From SZUA-265 sp965651905 (GTDB lineage Bacteria > Myxococcota_A > Polyangia > Polyangiales > Polyangiaceae), in assembly GCA_965651905.1 (NCBI GenBank), contig CBFGUG010000030.1:20787-84786 (forward strand): a stretch of 64,000 nucleotides of DNA, given 5' to 3'. The first letter of the stretch is position 1. Every line of letters starts with the position of its first letter. The notes beneath the pieces were generated by a model. The model searched no databases. It was given only the letters and a program-made list of their open reading frames with translations, and had not been told where the DNA came from. A program made the translations under genes and the position numbers. Shown piece after piece: positions 1 through 8,897 of this stretch.

Positions 1-175
1 ACTTCGTGGTGAGACGGACGAGAGGCCTCGCTATTCACCTGGAATTGGTAGAAGCGGCCAGCGGGGCTGAGAAAGTTCCCACGTGTGGCTGCGGGCTCCG
101 GGCTTCATGGGGTGACCGCTCGAGTATCGCGCGCGAGCGCTTTACGCCACGGGGTCAGTCGATAGACTAGCGCCC
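1..175. other. Leader region upstream of the first gene
   Basis: No coding region is convincing here. The DNA is of ordinary composition and ends directly at the start codon of the T6SS-like protein at 176. No clear Shine-Dalgarno sequence precedes that ATG, so the real start could be slightly downstream. The gene that would lie to the left is outside the window. Confidence 0.5.
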
Positions 176-2395
176 ATGGATGCCTTGATGGTGGACGGCG
201 ACGAGATCGAGCTGACCCCTGCCCCTGACTGGCAGTGGGTGATCCCGCGCATGACGCTACCTGTTCGTGCCATCCAGCCGCACTTCACGAAGAGCGAGGG
301 CAAGGCCGTGATCGTGGAAGCGGACATCATTGCGGCGGGTCCCACCATCGCCACCGTGACGCCACCACCACAGTACATGACGCCTGCGTTTCCAACGCCC
401 GGGATGGCGACGATGCTCACCCTGATGGTCGACGCGCCAACGTTGAGTAAGGCGGTGAAGGACTTGGGGCAGGCCGTGGCCACGGTGGGCACGACGGGCA
501 CGTTCATCGCCACCATGGTACCTGCTGTGAATCCAGCTGGCGCCGCCGACGTGCCCGTCAAGCAGGGGACCTGGAAGGTCGCCAAACCCAATCAGCAACG
601 CAGTACTAAGTCCGGAACCCCGTCAGGCAGTGACGGCGAATCGGGCTCTGGCGGCGTTGCGACTGCAGACGGCTCGGGCGCCGAGACTACCGACCACTTC
701 GTTGCGGTAGACGTCGAAGACATCGACGGCAAACCCCTGGCAGGCTCCAAGATCGTGATCCACACGCCTGACGGCAGGAGCGTCGGGCGCACACTGACGA
801 GCAAAGGTTCAGCGCGTGTCGACGGGATCCGCACTGAAGACGAGTGCGTCGTCGTCTTGGCGGAACTCGTTCCGCCCCCTGACGTAGCGGTCGATCCGAA
901 CTTCATCGCGATCGACTTGGTGGACGTCGACGGCGCGCCTCTGGTCGGCGCCATCGTGGAGGTGGTCACGCCGACTGGCCGTCGCACGCGGGTGACCTCG
1001 GGCTCCAAGGGCGGCATAAAAGTGAACAACCTCGTGCTCGATGGTGATTGCCAGATCACCGTGCTCGACCGCGGCACCCCCGGTCAGACGGAGATCGGAG
1101 ACCCTGGAGCTGATGGGCCAGGCCTGGACGACGGCAGCGGCAGCGACTCGGGCGGAGGAACTGGCGGCGGCGACACCAGCGAGGACGTAGATCAAAAACA
1201 GGTCTTCGTGCTGCGTCTGCCCGGAGCCCTGTTTCGGACGAACAGCTGTGCGGTGATGCCCGAAGGTGAAGCACCCAGCGAGGACGAGCACGGCTCTCTC
1301 ACCAGCACGGGAATGTTCGCCTCTGCACTGCGTTTTGCCAGTGAACGGCCAGACCTTCGTTTGTTCGTCGCGGGGCACACGGACACCACGGGTACCGTCG
1401 AGTTCAACCAGACACTTTCCGAAGAACGCGCCAAGGTGGCGCTCGCAGTCGTCAAGGGGGACCGCGAGGCTTTCAAGAAGCTGGTAAACGAGCGCTACAA
1501 CGTCAGCGACTACAAGCAGTACCTGTCGTGGTGTACGAAAGGGCTCGAGGGAATGACGTTCACCTGCGACCCGGGCCCCATCGACGACAACGAGGCGAGC
1601 AGCATCGAAGCCGTGCGCACCTTTCAGCGTGAATACAACGCACAACGCGGCCTGGTGAACGGTCCCGAGGCGCTCCGCGAAGACGGCGACGTCGGCCCCA
1701 TGACGTGGGCTGCCTTGTTCGACGTGTTGCAGCTCGGTATCGCCGAAGAGCTGGGCGAAGACCTGCAGGGCAAAACGAAACTGCAGAGTGAGCTCAAGTT
1801 CGTCGATGACGCTCGCCAAGCGCTGGGCTTCAGCGAACATCACCCGATTGAAGGCGCAGGCGAGGACAACCTCGAGTCACAAACGAATCGCCGCGTCGAG
1901 CTCTTGTTCTTCAAGGCCGCGCCGCCCGACCACGTGCCAGACCTGGGCCGCGCCGAAACCGACCCGGGCAGCAGCGAGGTTTACGTCCCGCCCGACGAGT
2001 TCGTGCGGGTGCCGATTGACCTCGGACCCACCCTAGAACGCAACGGCAGTTTCCCACTGTTTACGCGAACGCAGGGGCCACTCGAGGGGACGTTCCGTTT
2101 GTCGACGCCGTTCGGGTTCGAGCAGAGCAAGTTACTCAGTGAAGCAGTGCCCGACGGTGAACTGTTTCGTCTGGACTTTACGGGTATCCCGCCAGAGGGG
2201 AAGTTCTCGTTGCACTACAAGTACGACGAGGGTGACGAGATCGAGTTCTTCGTGGACACTGAACTGAGCGCCATTCAAGGCGGGCCACCGAGTTCCCCAG
2301 ATGATGAAGCGCCTCCACCAGAAGTCCCCGAAGAGAGCGCGGAGCCGGATGACTTCGATCCACAAGAGTACTTGTCCGACTTCACGGAGGTTTGA
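176..2395 (+). CDS. Multi-domain spike-associated OmpA/peptidoglycan-binding protein (putative T6SS cargo or adaptor)
   Basis: This 739-residue protein has no signal peptide. An N-terminal hydrophobic, Pro/Thr/Met-rich region of about 140 residues resembles PAAR-like spike domains. Two similar beta-sandwich repeats follow (about 172-225 and 241-295, each opening with an IDLVDVDG-type motif and holding a TPxGR motif), as in carboxypeptidase-regulatory folds. After a Gly/Asp/Ser linker comes an OmpA-type domain (GHTDTTG at about 400, closing NRRVELLF at about 571). A peptidoglycan_binding_1-like unit (about 475-515, GDVGPMTWAALF) sits inside the OmpA domain. The end is a beta-rich domain with an acidic tail. 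The likely role is to carry or anchor the next gene's product on a secretion spike; this is inference from domain order and context. A GGAGG site in its last codons serves the next gene, suggesting translational coupling. The spike role is uncertain because no VgrG or Hcp gene is visible. Confidence 0.6.
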   Translation: MDALMVDGDEIELTPAPDWQWVIPRMTLPVRAIQPHFTKSEGKAVIVEADIIAAGPTIATVTPPPQYMTPAFPTPGMATMLTLMVDAPTLSKAVKDLGQAVATVGTTGTFIATMVPAVNPAGAADVPVKQGTWKVAKPNQQRSTKSGTPSGSDGESGSGGVATADGSGAETTDHFVAVDVEDIDGKPLAGSKIVIHTPDGRSVGRTLTSKGSARVDGIRTEDECVVVLAELVPPPDVAVDPNFIAIDLVDVDGAPLVGAIVEVVTPTGRRTRVTSGSKGGIKVNNLVLDGDCQITVLDRGTPGQTEIGDPGADGPGLDDGSGSDSGGGTGGGDTSEDVDQKQVFVLRLPGALFRTNSCAVMPEGEAPSEDEHGSLTSTGMFASALRFASERPDLRLFVAGHTDTTGTVEFNQTLSEERAKVALAVVKGDREAFKKLVNERYNVSDYKQYLSWCTKGLEGMTFTCDPGPIDDNEASSIEAVRTFQREYNAQRGLVNGPEALREDGDVGPMTWAALFDVLQLGIAEELGEDLQGKTKLQSELKFVDDARQALGFSEHHPIEGAGEDNLESQTNRRVELLFFKAAPPDHVPDLGRAETDPGSSEVYVPPDEFVRVPIDLGPTLERNGSFPLFTRTQGPLEGTFRLSTPFGFEQSKLLSEAVPDGELFRLDFTGIPPEGKFSLHYKYDEGDEIEFFVDTELSAIQGGPPSSPDDEAPPPEVPEESAEPDDFDPQEYLSDFTEV

Positions 2396-2401
2396 ACTCG
2401 A

Positions 2402-4795
2402 ATGACCGACAACCGCGCGAGCGTTCCCGTCATCTTCATGGAGACCCACACGTACACGATGGCGGGAGAGACACCCAACACGTGGACGCCCATTGCTGAC
2501 CCGTCTCGGAGTGTCAAGAACCGCTACGTCTACGTCTTTCAGTCGACTGACGACGGAGCCACGTTCAATCTACTGAAGGCGTGTGTCGCGGGCCCCAAAG
2601 GTGAAATTACGAACGTCAAAGCCAAAGAGGCTCTAAACGGCAACCTCCCAGAGCTTACAGCTCCACGCTCACAGGAGCTCGCCCCGCAGGAAAAGCTCAG
2701 CACTCTGCTTCCTGAGAGACTGAACAACCGCGCAATCAAGTATTTCTTCTACATCTCTCGAATCATTCTAGACGGAAGCTTCATCACGAAACTGGCGACA
2801 GATCGGCCGGGAGAGCTCAAGGTCGTGACAGTCTCCTCTCCTGAGACACTGCTGCTGTCCGCCACTGATCCTCTCACGGTTCTGGAACAACTCGCAATCG
2901 AGTACGATCGTGCCCGCCGCACCCACGCAGCGCTGGTGGCGCCGTTCTCTGAACAGACCGAAGCAGAACGGGAAGCAACGACCGAACTTCTGACCAAGCG
3001 AACCATCGCCAGTGTGTTGGCCGCGCTCCCGGCAGGGATGCGAAGTGACATCGCCAACGATCTCAAGACCAAACCAGAAGACTTCCTGAAGAACCAGAAC
3101 GACGAGCGTGCAGAAAAAGAAGGCCTGAGAGACGCAGCTGCTGCGAACGTAGTCAGATGGCTAGATGGCGATCTCATGAAACTCGTTCGTGTCTTCTACG
3201 GCGCAGATCAGAGCCCTAGTGCCTGGAGCAAGTTCATCGAAGATCTGATTCGGGTGGAGGCAGCTGCTTGCGCACGAATTGCAGAAAGTTACCGGGGTCT
3301 GTGCCTCTTGCGTCAGATGACCGAGCAGGGACACTACCTGATCAACGAGTTTGCCAATCGTGAGGAAGACACGTCCTCCACACCCGACTTGAAGAAGGTG
3401 CAGGAAGTCGGGAAAAAGGCATGGGACGTGCTGACGAAGTTCTGGCTCGCCTACGGGGCCGTGGTCGGAGCACTAGAGGCGCGAGAGGGTCCGCGAGCAA
3501 CCCAGCCGAATACTGCGATACCGCTCGTTCGAATGGCGCGCAGTTACAACACTGTGTTCGGCAAGACCAAAGAAGTGGTTACGATCGAACGTGCCTCACA
3601 GAAGTTCAAGTTCAAGGATCCGATAACTCAACGCCTCCATGATATCTCGCTGACGACAGAGATTCTCCAGATCGACAAGACGATCCTGATTGAGCTCGAG
3701 AATTCGCAAAGCCACCCGACTGGAAGATTCAAGTTCAAGGTAGACGACTTTGCCCGCGGCATCGCGGTCATCAATCTGGGGCTCGCCATGAGCGCCGCCT
3801 ACGAGAAGCTCCTCCTCGACAACAGCGCGAGTGCGAAGGAAAAGACCTTCTCCGCCATCCAGCTGATGGGTGGCATCGTCGATACCGCGTCGAGCTTTCC
3901 GCAACACGTGGCCAGGCTGCTGCGAATCACTGGACGGACCATCGCGTTCGTTGGTCTGGCGGGAGCCGTGCTCGGTCTCGCCACGGGCTTCATGGATCTG
4001 AACGACAAGCTGTCGAAAGGGGATCACGATGCAGCGCTTGGCGCAGCGATCACCTTCGCTGGGGGCTATGCGGGCGCTGTCGGCTCGTTACTCGTGTTCG
4101 CGAATGGCGGGGTTGTCGTTGCCGCGGCGTCAGGAGCGTTTGCTATCGCCCTCGTGCTCGTAGTCATCGGAGCGGCGATCATAGTTCTGGCAACCGATAC
4201 GGACATGGAGTCGTTCGCGAAACACTGCTTTCTCGGAAAGCGATTCGGAAAGGACACCGACAAACCCAAGTGGAGCCCCGCGAAGTTTTCCGCCTGGAAC
4301 GATGAACGTCCGGGACCAGGACAGCCCTCGGGTATGGATCACCAGTTGCACGCCCTGTTCAACCTAGCGTTCGCGTTCACTATTGACGATGACAGAGCTG
4401 GCACGCGGCGCGTCCAGCATCCCCGGCTCACCATCGAGTTTGGGGCGCACCCCCCGGGTGCCAACTTCAAGGTGAGAATGGTACTTCGGAGCGGCGAGGA
4501 CGAAACCTTTCGCATCGACCCTACCGCTTCGAACCCCAACATCTCGGCGCTCGAACCGAACAGCGTTGAAGTCACGCAAGGCAAGATCGTCATACATGGC
4601 GTGCCCCGCGGAAAGGCTGGCGAGGAAATCTCCTTGGTCCGCTGGGAAGTAGTGATGGAAACAGGTAGTAACAAGACACGGGGAACGTCGCCTGGCGCCT
4701 CAGAAAGTTACATCGCCCAGCCGCAACAGGTGCCAGCGTCGAACGTGCCCGTCGTCGTAGCGTCGACCGATTCGGCAAAGAGTATCGATTTCTAG
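2402..4795 (+). CDS. VasX-like candidate pore-forming effector
   Basis: This is a 797-residue protein without signal peptide. It begins 6 bases after the upstream stop, with GGAGG at 2386-2390 as ribosome site. The first 500 residues are largely helical and soluble, with a coiled-coil-prone Glu/Lys/Arg-rich part near 180-240. A block of long hydrophobic segments follows at about 513-598, rich in Gly, Ala and Val and broken by a short charged turn (DLNDKLSKGDHDAALG). This layout matches the C-terminal colicin-like membrane region of VasX/BTH_I2691-family T6SS effectors. About 190 residues of beta-rich sequence follow the hydrophobic block. The toxin reading rests on this layout, on the OmpA/PG-binding partner upstream and on the small membrane protein immediately downstream. 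It could instead be a structural membrane protein of unknown role. Confidence 0.55.
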   Translation: MTDNRASVPVIFMETHTYTMAGETPNTWTPIADPSRSVKNRYVYVFQSTDDGATFNLLKACVAGPKGEITNVKAKEALNGNLPELTAPRSQELAPQEKLSTLLPERLNNRAIKYFFYISRIILDGSFITKLATDRPGELKVVTVSSPETLLLSATDPLTVLEQLAIEYDRARRTHAALVAPFSEQTEAEREATTELLTKRTIASVLAALPAGMRSDIANDLKTKPEDFLKNQNDERAEKEGLRDAAAANVVRWLDGDLMKLVRVFYGADQSPSAWSKFIEDLIRVEAAACARIAESYRGLCLLRQMTEQGHYLINEFANREEDTSSTPDLKKVQEVGKKAWDVLTKFWLAYGAVVGALEAREGPRATQPNTAIPLVRMARSYNTVFGKTKEVVTIERASQKFKFKDPITQRLHDISLTTEILQIDKTILIELENSQSHPTGRFKFKVDDFARGIAVINLGLAMSAAYEKLLLDNSASAKEKTFSAIQLMGGIVDTASSFPQHVARLLRITGRTIAFVGLAGAVLGLATGFMDLNDKLSKGDHDAALGAAITFAGGYAGAVGSLLVFANGGVVVAAASGAFAIALVLVVIGAAIIVLATDTDMESFAKHCFLGKRFGKDTDKPKWSPAKFSAWNDERPGPGQPSGMDHQLHALFNLAFAFTIDDDRAGTRRVQHPRLTIEFGAHPPGANFKVRMVLRSGEDETFRIDPTASNPNISALEPNSVEVTQGKIVIHGVPRGKAGEEISLVRWEVVMETGSNKTRGTSPGASESYIAQPQQVPASNVPVVVASTDSAKSIDF

Positions 4796-5242
4796 ATGAA
4801 TCAACGAAACATCCTCCGCATCGCGCTGGGCGCGCTCGCCGTGGTTGGTCTAACTTGGTGTGGCTCGCAGGCGTGGTCCCCCGCCTTCGCGAGTGGTGAC
4901 CTCGATGGTGCGTGTGCGTATCTCTTTCTGGGTGCAGCGTCGGTCGCCCTGGTTGGTGCCGCGGCGCAGTCCCAGAGAGACTTTGCCTTCGCCAGGATTG
5001 CGTATCTGGCCATGCTGTTGGCGGTGCCCCCGATGGCCTGGCTCGCCAACGAATCGAGCGTCGAGTACGGCGTCACAGTGGCGGCCCGTGAGGGTGCTCC
5101 CGATACCGAAAGCCTATTCATGGGCGCGCAAGTGTTTCTCGTCGTTGCAGCCTGTTTGATCCTTCTCAAGCGCTTGAGCAACGCCGCCAATGCGGCGCGC
5201 GAAGGTGCGCTGAAACAGCCCTCAGCCAGTGAAACGGAGTGA
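4796..5242 (+). CDS. Small multi-pass membrane protein, candidate immunity protein
   Basis: This 148-residue protein starts on the base after the stop codon of the candidate toxin (TAG-ATG junction), so the two are almost certainly co-transcribed and coupled. It has about four hydrophobic segments (roughly residues 8-28, 38-56, 65-82 and 108-124) and a charged C-terminal tail. VasX-type pore-forming effectors are neutralised by small integral membrane proteins encoded next to them, so the position, size and topology fit an immunity function. No sequence family was recognised and the assignment is by context only. Confidence 0.5.
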   Translation: MNQRNILRIALGALAVVGLTWCGSQAWSPAFASGDLDGACAYLFLGAASVALVGAAAQSQRDFAFARIAYLAMLLAVPPMAWLANESSVEYGVTVAAREGAPDTESLFMGAQVFLVVAACLILLKRLSNAANAAREGALKQPSASETE

Positions 5243-5245
5243 GGT

Positions 5246-5842
5246 CTATCGTCGGCCGCGGCTGCGCGACTTTTCTCTGGGCTCGTAGCTTTCGTGGATC
5301 TCGTGCCATTTGATTTCGGAGGGTATCGACACCACTACGCTCCAGAACATGCACCACAGGAACGCAAGCGCGCCGAAGTAGAAGACCCATCGAGTCAACA
5401 AGCGACGACGCCTGCCTGCGTCTCGATGCACCAGGATCAGGCCCGCTCCAAAAAACAACAGCGCTGTAACGAGGCTCAACAGCTCGAGTTCGAACAACGA
5501 CGGGTGCCCGATGTTGTCGGCCACTCGACAGTAGCTGGGGTTCGCTCTTTCGTAGGCGACGACCGTCTTGTCCACGCCACACTTGGCGTCTGCGCCAGAG
5601 CAGGTGGTGCTGACACCATCGCGATTCAGGTAGTAACCCCCACCCGAATTCTTGCCGCACCATCCGCGGTTGGCCTCGACTTCGACGTAGACGGGGTCGT
5701 CGAAACTGCGCCAGCGTTCGGCCACGTCCCAGCCGAGTCCCACGCCTTGTCCTAGGGCCGCAAAGCCGAGCAACAGCACGCCGAAGACGGGCAACCTCGC
5801 CTTGTCTTCAGACGCCACTTTGTAGAGATACCGAAAGAACAC
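5246..5842 (-). CDS. Membrane protein of unknown function
   Basis: This 198-residue protein converges on the preceding small membrane protein with only 3 bases between stops. It has one N-terminal transmembrane segment (about residues 16-36), an exported loop of about 80 residues containing four cysteines that could form disulfides, and two more transmembrane segments (about 117-137 and 150-170), then an Arg/Lys-rich tail. The layout resembles small DUF3592-like membrane proteins, but no family motif is certain. It may be unrelated to the toxin module because it is on the opposite strand. Confidence 0.6.
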   Translation of the reverse strand: MFFRYLYKVASEDKARLPVFGVLLLGFAALGQGVGLGWDVAERWRSFDDPVYVEVEANRGWCGKNSGGGYYLNRDGVSTTCSGADAKCGVDKTVVAYERANPSYCRVADNIGHPSLFELELLSLVTALLFFGAGLILVHRDAGRRRRLLTRWVFYFGALAFLWCMFWSVVVSIPSEIKWHEIHESYEPREKSRSRGRR

Positions 5843-6137
5843 TCGCGCAAGCTCTCGTAGGCCCCTCGGGGGTCACGGTCAACGTGGTTCCAGCGCGTCG
5901 GACGCATCCCCCGAGGCACGAGTGTACGGCGAAACCGATCGCGTCAGAGCGTTCAGTTGAACCACTGCGGAGCTCCCGAGGCCCGCGCCGCAAGGCTCGG
6001 CGAGGGTGCGTGCCCGCACCAAAACGGCTCGTGCTTTCCAGTGCCGTCGCCTAGTTACGCTGCGAGACTGAGCGTTTCTCGCGGTTCGGTGGGGGTGGCG
6101 GTTTGTTTCGCACGCCTTTGCTGCGTACACTGCCCAC

Positions 6138-8060
6138 GTGGAACGGGAGACGCGGGAGGAACGAGAGAAACTGGAGCAGCGCGTGCGGGAGCTGGAGGCG
6201 GAAGTCCGCGTGCTGAACACCATGCTGAGCAACGCTCCAGACTTCATCACTCGGATCACGGTCGACGGCAAGTTTCTGTACTTGAATCGATTGGCCCCGG
6301 GATTCGAGATGAAGGATGTGCTCGGTACTTCTTGCTTCGAATACGTTCCCGAGGCGTACCGAGAGCGCGCAGGTCAAGCCATGCGAGCTGCTTGTGAGAC
6401 CCGCTCCGTCCAACAATACTCCACGGTCGGGCAAGTGTCGGCGGATCGAGTGGGGCACTATCTCACGCGCGTCAGTCCCGTCATCGAAAACGACGAGGTG
6501 ACAGCGCTGGTCATGATCGCCACCGACGTCTCCACGCTCGAGGAACAACGCTTGCAGCTTCAAGTTGCGTTGGACGCAGGTGAACTGGGCATCTGGATCC
6601 ACGACCCCACCACGGGTGTCGGCGTCTGGGATGCGCAGACACGGCGCATCTTCGGGACGCCTGACGACCCGTCTCCGGCATCGATCGAGAAGGTGATCGA
6701 GTTCGTTCATCCTGACGACCGCGAGGTTGTCCTACGCGGCCTCGAACTCGCGAAGACCAACGGGCGCTACGGTCCAATCATCCACCGCATCGTTCGACCG
6801 TCAGGAGAGACGCGGTGGGTGAGCGCCACTGGCTTGACCGTGCGCGATCATCGCGGAGCCGTGCTCAACATCGTCGGCAGCGTTCAGGACATCACCGAGC
6901 GTCGAACACTGGAAGAGCGCCTGCTCGAGGCGCAAAAGCTAGAAAGCATCGGTCGTTTGGCGGGCGGCGTCGCTCACGACTTCAACAACATGCTGACGGC
7001 CGTGCTCGGCAACATCGATTTCGCGCGGCAAGCCACGTCGCTGGAAGACGTTCGCTCCGCGCTCGACGCCATTGCGTTGACCGCGGAGCGCAGCGCCGCG
7101 TTGACGACACAACTGCTGGCGTTTGCTCGGCGCCAGGTCATCGCCCCGAGTGTATTCGACCCAAACTCGTTGATTCAGCGCATGGAAACCGTGTTCCGCC
7201 GCGCCATCGGCGAGCACATCAGAGTGGTGTTATCGTTGTCCGCGCAAGGACGACTGCGCGCTGACGAGAGCCAGATCGAGCAGGTCGTGATGAACCTCGT
7301 CACCAACGCTCGGGACGCCATGCCGAACGGGGGTGCGCTCACGGTGGAGACTCTCGACGTCACTCTCGACCAAACGTACGCCGACGCTTACGCCGACGTA
7401 AGCCCAGGTCGCTACGTGATGATCGCAGTGAGTGACAGCGGACCGGGAATCGCCGAAGAGTCGCTGTCCCGAGTGTTCGAACCGTTTTTCACGACGCGCC
7501 CCGGCGGTACGGGGTTGGGGCTTGCCACGTGTTACGGCATCGTCAAACAGAGTGGAGGCCACCTGAACGTGTACAGCGAGCGCGGGCGTGGAGCGACGTT
7601 CAAAGTGTATTTGCCGCGGTGTGACGACCCACTTCCCCAAAGCGTGAGCAAACCCGAGCCGACCACCAGCAGCAAAGGTGAACGCATCCTCTTGGTCGAA
7701 GATGAACTCCCCGTGCGTACGGTCGTCGAACGCTCGCTCCGCAGAAACGGTTATGAGGTGGTCAGTGTGGGAACTGCGGAAGAAGCACTGCAACTGACCG
7801 ATTCGGGAGCGCCCTTCGACTTGCTCGTCACTGACGTCGTCCTGCCCACGATGGGCGGCCGAGCACTATCCGAACGCCTGACGGCACGCATGCCGCAACT
7901 GCGCGTGCTCTTCATGTCGGGTTACACCGAAAACGCCATCGTGCACGGTGGCGTTCTGGACCCAGGGATCCACTTCTTGCAGAAGCCGTTCGTGCCCAGC
8001 GAACTCCTAGTTGCCGTCAGGCAGTGCCTCGACGACGACGAGAAAGACCACTCGAAGTAG
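6138..8060 (+). CDS. Hybrid sensor histidine kinase with two PAS domains and a C-terminal receiver
   Basis: This 640-residue cytoplasmic protein starts at a GTG and has no transmembrane segment. The order is: coiled coil (1-30); PAS domain (about 30-145); a second PAS/PAC domain (about 150-262, ending in QDITERR); a HisKA dimerisation helix with the phosphoacceptor His280 in GGVAHDFNNML; an HATPase domain with N box (NLVTNARDAMP), G1 box (DSGPGIAEE) and G2 box (GTGLGLATCYG); and a receiver domain with acidic pair near the start of RILLVEDE, phosphoacceptor Asp566 (VTDVVLP) and conserved Lys in LQKPF. Soluble HDFNN-type hybrid kinases are abundant in myxobacteria. The signal sensed is unknown. 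No partner regulator lies next to it, so it may pass phosphate to a distant protein. Confidence 0.93.
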   Translation: MERETREEREKLEQRVRELEAEVRVLNTMLSNAPDFITRITVDGKFLYLNRLAPGFEMKDVLGTSCFEYVPEAYRERAGQAMRAACETRSVQQYSTVGQVSADRVGHYLTRVSPVIENDEVTALVMIATDVSTLEEQRLQLQVALDAGELGIWIHDPTTGVGVWDAQTRRIFGTPDDPSPASIEKVIEFVHPDDREVVLRGLELAKTNGRYGPIIHRIVRPSGETRWVSATGLTVRDHRGAVLNIVGSVQDITERRTLEERLLEAQKLESIGRLAGGVAHDFNNMLTAVLGNIDFARQATSLEDVRSALDAIALTAERSAALTTQLLAFARRQVIAPSVFDPNSLIQRMETVFRRAIGEHIRVVLSLSAQGRLRADESQIEQVVMNLVTNARDAMPNGGALTVETLDVTLDQTYADAYADVSPGRYVMIAVSDSGPGIAEESLSRVFEPFFTTRPGGTGLGLATCYGIVKQSGGHLNVYSERGRGATFKVYLPRCDDPLPQSVSKPEPTTSSKGERILLVEDELPVRTVVERSLRRNGYEVVSVGTAEEALQLTDSGAPFDLLVTDVVLPTMGGRALSERLTARMPQLRVLFMSGYTENAIVHGGVLDPGIHFLQKPFVPSELLVAVRQCLDDDEKDHSK

Positions 8061-8101
8061 CATGATGCGGGCGTCACGTTGACGATGACGCCCGCATCAT
8101 G
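8061..8101. terminator. Perfect 16-bp hairpin after the hybrid kinase
   Basis: Arms 8061-8076 and 8086-8101 are exact reverse complements around a 9-nt loop. The stem starts on the base after the kinase stop codon and lies between two convergent genes. There is no strong T run on either side, so it may terminate transcription in both directions with help, or protect mRNA 3' ends. Confidence 0.7.
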
Positions 8102-8131
8102 CTCACTCGATACGGTCAGCCCGCAGCAGCA

Positions 8132-8659
8132 TCAGGCCGCTTGGGTTTCGTCGTCGGTTACGGGGGCGACGTCGGACTCGACGGCGAGCTCGGCCGAGGG
8201 CGCATCAGACTCCGCTTCGGTTTCCGCGCTGGGCAGCGCCTCGAGACGTGCGGCGAGTGACCCCTTCAGCGCGTCGAGCAAAGCGCCGAGGTGCGCTGCG
8301 CCCAACAGACGTAGGTCGCGGTCCGACTTGCGAAGCAAAGCCTGCTCGCTGGAGAGCCGCTTGCCGCTCTCGTCGAAGACGTCTTCGCTGACGGCGATGC
8401 CCCACTTCTTGATCTTGGCGAACCCCAACTTGACGACGCGTTTGACGGTCTGGGACTCGCCGCTTTTGCCAACCTGCTCTTCGCTGGTCTTTGCGATCGC
8501 GTCTGTCCAGACGCTGACGCCGGGCTCGATCTCGAGCAATTGCTCTTCGAGGCTCTCAATCGCTTTGGTTGCGGCGCTTGCCGCTTCGTCGAACTTCTTG
8601 GAGGCTTCTCGGATGTCGCCCAGTACTGCTACAAAATCGTTGTTTGCTTTTGATGACAT
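8132..8659 (-). CDS. Unknown coiled-coil cytoplasmic protein
   Basis: This 175-residue protein starts at ATG 8659 (MSSKANN), preceded by GGAAG; longer in-frame extensions upstream look non-coding. The first 60 residues are a probable coiled coil (heptad-like Ala, Leu and Ile with Glu/Lys). A basic, compact middle part (about 80-140) follows, containing the motifs KIKKWGIAVSED and LRLLGAAHLGALLDAL, then an acidic Ala/Glu/Asp tail. No known family was recognised. It converges on the hybrid kinase across the hairpin at 8061-8101. Confidence 0.7.
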   Translation of the reverse strand: MSSKANNDFVAVLGDIREASKKFDEAASAATKAIESLEEQLLEIEPGVSVWTDAIAKTSEEQVGKSGESQTVKRVVKLGFAKIKKWGIAVSEDVFDESGKRLSSEQALLRKSDRDLRLLGAAHLGALLDALKGSLAARLEALPSAETEAESDAPSAELAVESDVAPVTDDETQAA

Positions 8660-8897
8660 GTCGAACTTCCGTTCTGGCTTCCGCCGATTGTGACCCTCGC
8701 GGGTGGCGTGCCAACGCTGCCCGACTGGGGTCGATGTTCTGACGTCGTCGCAGGTCAGTGCTTCGGCGTCGTGAGAGAGCAAACCTTCCCCCCGGGGTCG
8801 TGGTCGTCAATCAAGCGCACACAATCGTCACAATCGAACGGACCACGGGGCCGAGGGGCTTCGCTTGGCCCACGTCCCGACTACGCCCGTCCTCGGC

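Noticed and set aside
5864..5915. Inverted CCTCGGGGG/CCCCCGAGG pair upstream of the membrane protein at 5842
   Set aside because: The arms are separated by almost 40 bp and are GC-only; too weak to call an operator or terminator.
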